This document shows positions 56,688-57,575 of a stretch of DNA of 57,575 bases, piece after piece; positions within the stretch are counted from its first letter, which is position 1, and each line of letters begins with the position of its first letter. The translations under genes were made by a program, and so were the position numbers. The stretch comes from Pseudomonadota bacterium (GTDB taxonomy: Bacteria; Pseudomonadota; Gammaproteobacteria; Steroidobacterales; Steroidobacteraceae). The notes beneath the pieces were generated by a model. That model saw only the letters and a list, made by a program, of their open reading frames with translations, did not search any database and was not told where the DNA came from. The stretch covers positions 1 through 57,575 of the forward strand of contig JAKCDC010000017.1 in NCBI GenBank assembly GCA_021838635.1, written 5' to 3'.

Positions 56688-57299
56688 ATGGCCAAGATCC
56701 TGATCCTCTATTACTCCTCCTACGGGCACGTCGAGCGCATGGCGCACGCCGTCGCGCAAGGCGCCGCATCGGTCGCCGGCGCCACGGTGAGCATCAAGCG
56801 TGTCCCGGAACTGGTTTCCGACGAACTCGCGCGCAAAGCCGGTATGAAAACCGAGCAGAAGGCGCCCGTGGCGAGCGTCGAGGAACTCGCCGAGTACGAT
56901 GCGATCATCTTCGGCACCCCGACGCGTTTTGGCAACATGGCCGCGCAGATGCGCAGCTTCCTCGACCAGACCGGCGGACTGTGGGTCAAGGGCGGCCTCG
57001 TCGGGAAGGTCGGCAGCGTGTTCGTCTCCACCGGCACTCAGCACGGGGGCCAGGAAACCACGATCACCAGTTTCCACAACACCCTGCTGCACCACGGCAT
57101 GATCATCGTCGGGCTACCGTACGCATTTGCGGGACTGACCCGCATGGACGAGATCACCGGGGGTAGCCCGTACGGCGCCTCGACACTGGCCGGCGCCGAC
57201 GGTTCGCGCCAGCCGAGTGAGAACGAGCTCGCCGGAGCGCATTTCCAGGGGCGTCACGTCGCCGAAATCGCCGCCCGCCTGAAGCGAGGGGCCGCGTAA
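56688..57299 (+). CDS. wrbA: NAD(P)H:quinone oxidoreductase WrbA
   Basis: FMN-dependent flavodoxin-like enzyme performing two-electron reduction of quinones, protective under oxidative stress. The 203 residues show the FMN loop [12 protein letters not shown], the WrbA-specific [20 protein letters not shown] and [20 protein letters not shown] and the C-terminal [24 protein letters not shown] sits before the ATG and a TATACT hexamer at 56650-56655 may be the -10. A hairpin at 57364-57407 lies downstream. Confidence 0.96.
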   Translation: MAKILILYYSSYGHVERMAHAVAQGAASVAGATVSIKRVPELVSDELARKAGMKTEQKAPVASVEELAEYDAIIFGTPTRFGNMAAQMRSFLDQTGGLWVKGGLVGKVGSVFVSTGTQHGGQETTITSFHNTLLHHGMIIVGLPYAFAGLTRMDEITGGSPYGASTLAGADGSRQPSENELAGAHFQGRHVAEIAARLKRGAA

Positions 57300-57363
57300 C
57301 GCGGACCGGCACCCGCGAACATGCAGAACGCGGCCGGAACCGCCGGCCCACGCGGCTGATCAA

Positions 57364-57407
57364 CGTCCGTCCCGATCTCCCCCTGCTAGGCCGGCTCGGG
57401 ACGGACG
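57364..57407 (+). terminator. Inverted repeat downstream of wrbA
   Basis: Perfect 12-base arms (57364-57375 and 57396-57407) with a 20-base loop, 65 bases after the wrbA stop and before the insertion-sequence end. No T-tract. Likely a transcription stop for wrbA, though the long loop makes it weaker than the other hairpins here. Confidence 0.4.
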
Positions 57408-57484
57408 CGCACGAGCCGGCAACGCTGAGCGCAGCCCCCCCGGCTCCGCGGCCGCGCGAGGGGCAGACTGAACGCCTTTTAAAG

Positions 57485-57575
57485 TCCCCCGTAGGGGATC
57501 CGTAAATCCCTCGCCTTTAGGCGACGGGAGGGTCGGCTGGATATATCATCAGAACGATGAAGGACTACAAGAGCA
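57485..57575 (+). mobile_element. Left end of an IS200/IS605-family element (truncated by window edge)
   Basis: Two hairpins precede a transposase-like start. The first is TCCCC-CGTA-GGGGA (57485-57498). The second, 57507-57529, is an imperfect stem (TCCC TCGCC, loop TTTA, GGCGA C GGGA) with one bulged C. Bulged subterminal hairpins are what Y1 TnpA transposases recognise. The reading frame starting at 57557 reads MKDYKS, the N-terminus seen in many IS200 TnpA proteins. The exact left boundary is not determined and the rest lies outside the window. Confidence 0.65.
57557..57575 (+). CDS. tnpA: Transposase TnpA, IS200/IS605 family (first codons only)
   Basis: Only six codons are inside the window (MKDYKS). 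They match the conserved start of IS200-type Y1 HUH transposases, which continue with a Ser-Leu-Ser-His stretch. Together with the upstream bulged hairpin this supports the call, but the identity rests on very little coding sequence. Confidence 0.5.

Overview
The window is a dense stretch of chromosome from a high-GC (about two-thirds G+C by eye) gammaproteobacterium. The uvrC-pgsA-tRNA-Gly order, the purB/nudJ/mnmA neighbourhood, a fused thrA with thrB and thrC, a PhoP/PhoQ-type two-component pair and a CysB-type regulator all fit that class. Class II DAHP synthase, a saccharopine-dehydrogenase/AASADH pair and tryptophan 2,3-dioxygenase suggest the Xanthomonadales/Nevskiales/Steroidobacter side. 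That placement is inference. About 50 genes are packed with short gaps and many 4-base stop/start overlaps. There is no rRNA, prophage or CRISPR array. The only mobile DNA is the left end of an IS200/IS605 element cut by the right edge.

Region by region. 1-4518 (minus): icd, a family-5-like uracil-DNA glycosylase, uvrC, pgsA and tRNA-Gly(GCC) read in one direction and may share a transcript. 4605-5972: class II DAHP synthase. 6056-8767 (plus): a two-gene lysine-catabolic operon (saccharopine-dehydrogenase-like protein plus alpha-aminoadipic semialdehyde dehydrogenase) closed by a long perfect hairpin. 8888-9535: a small NADP-binding oxidoreductase. 9532-13072 (minus): phosphoketolase and acetate kinase, a pathway from sugar phosphates to acetate and ATP. 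13240-15497 (plus): a short RNB exoribonuclease and a LOG-family protein. 15532-17915 (minus): PepSY protein, response regulator and sensor kinase. 18034-20900 (minus): fumC, a Nudix CoA pyrophosphatase and mazG. 21020-28174 (plus): purB, a DUF7931-like protein, nudJ, mnmA, acnA and a HAD phosphatase. 28191-29854 (minus): a YgjP-like metallopeptidase and tryptophan 2,3-dioxygenase. 29924-34026 (plus): an ABC-2 exporter, threonine aldolase and TatD.

34189-35052 is a prolyl-4-hydroxylase-like oxygenase. 35113-36711 (minus) is a secreted GH18 chitinase with two chitin-binding modules joined by Pro-Thr repeats. 37224-38639 is an M20 peptidase. 38653-44011 (minus) is the threonine operon thrA-thrB-thrC followed by a NERD-domain membrane protein. 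44129-46480 holds two uncharacterised proteins and a CitE-like lyase/MaoC hydratase pair. 46612-55027 is a sulfate-assimilation region: sulfite reductase plus DUF934, then (across malQ and cysB) APS reductase, siroheme synthase, cysteine synthase and a CDP-archaeol-synthase-like membrane protein. The window ends with an orphan TAXI binding protein, wrbA and the IS200-type left end.

Three regulatory observations stand out. The sulfite reductase and APS reductase genes share a 9-bp motif exactly 60 bp upstream of identical -10 hexamers. A PhoP-box-like direct repeat with 11-bp periodicity lies upstream of the two-component operon. Several transcription units end in GC-rich hairpins with no T-tract. 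I found no unmistakable new defence or biosynthetic system. The most unusual protein-level items are the CarS-like bacterial gene, the RNB nuclease with Gln at a normally Asp position, and the isocitrate dehydrogenase with a changed cofactor loop.
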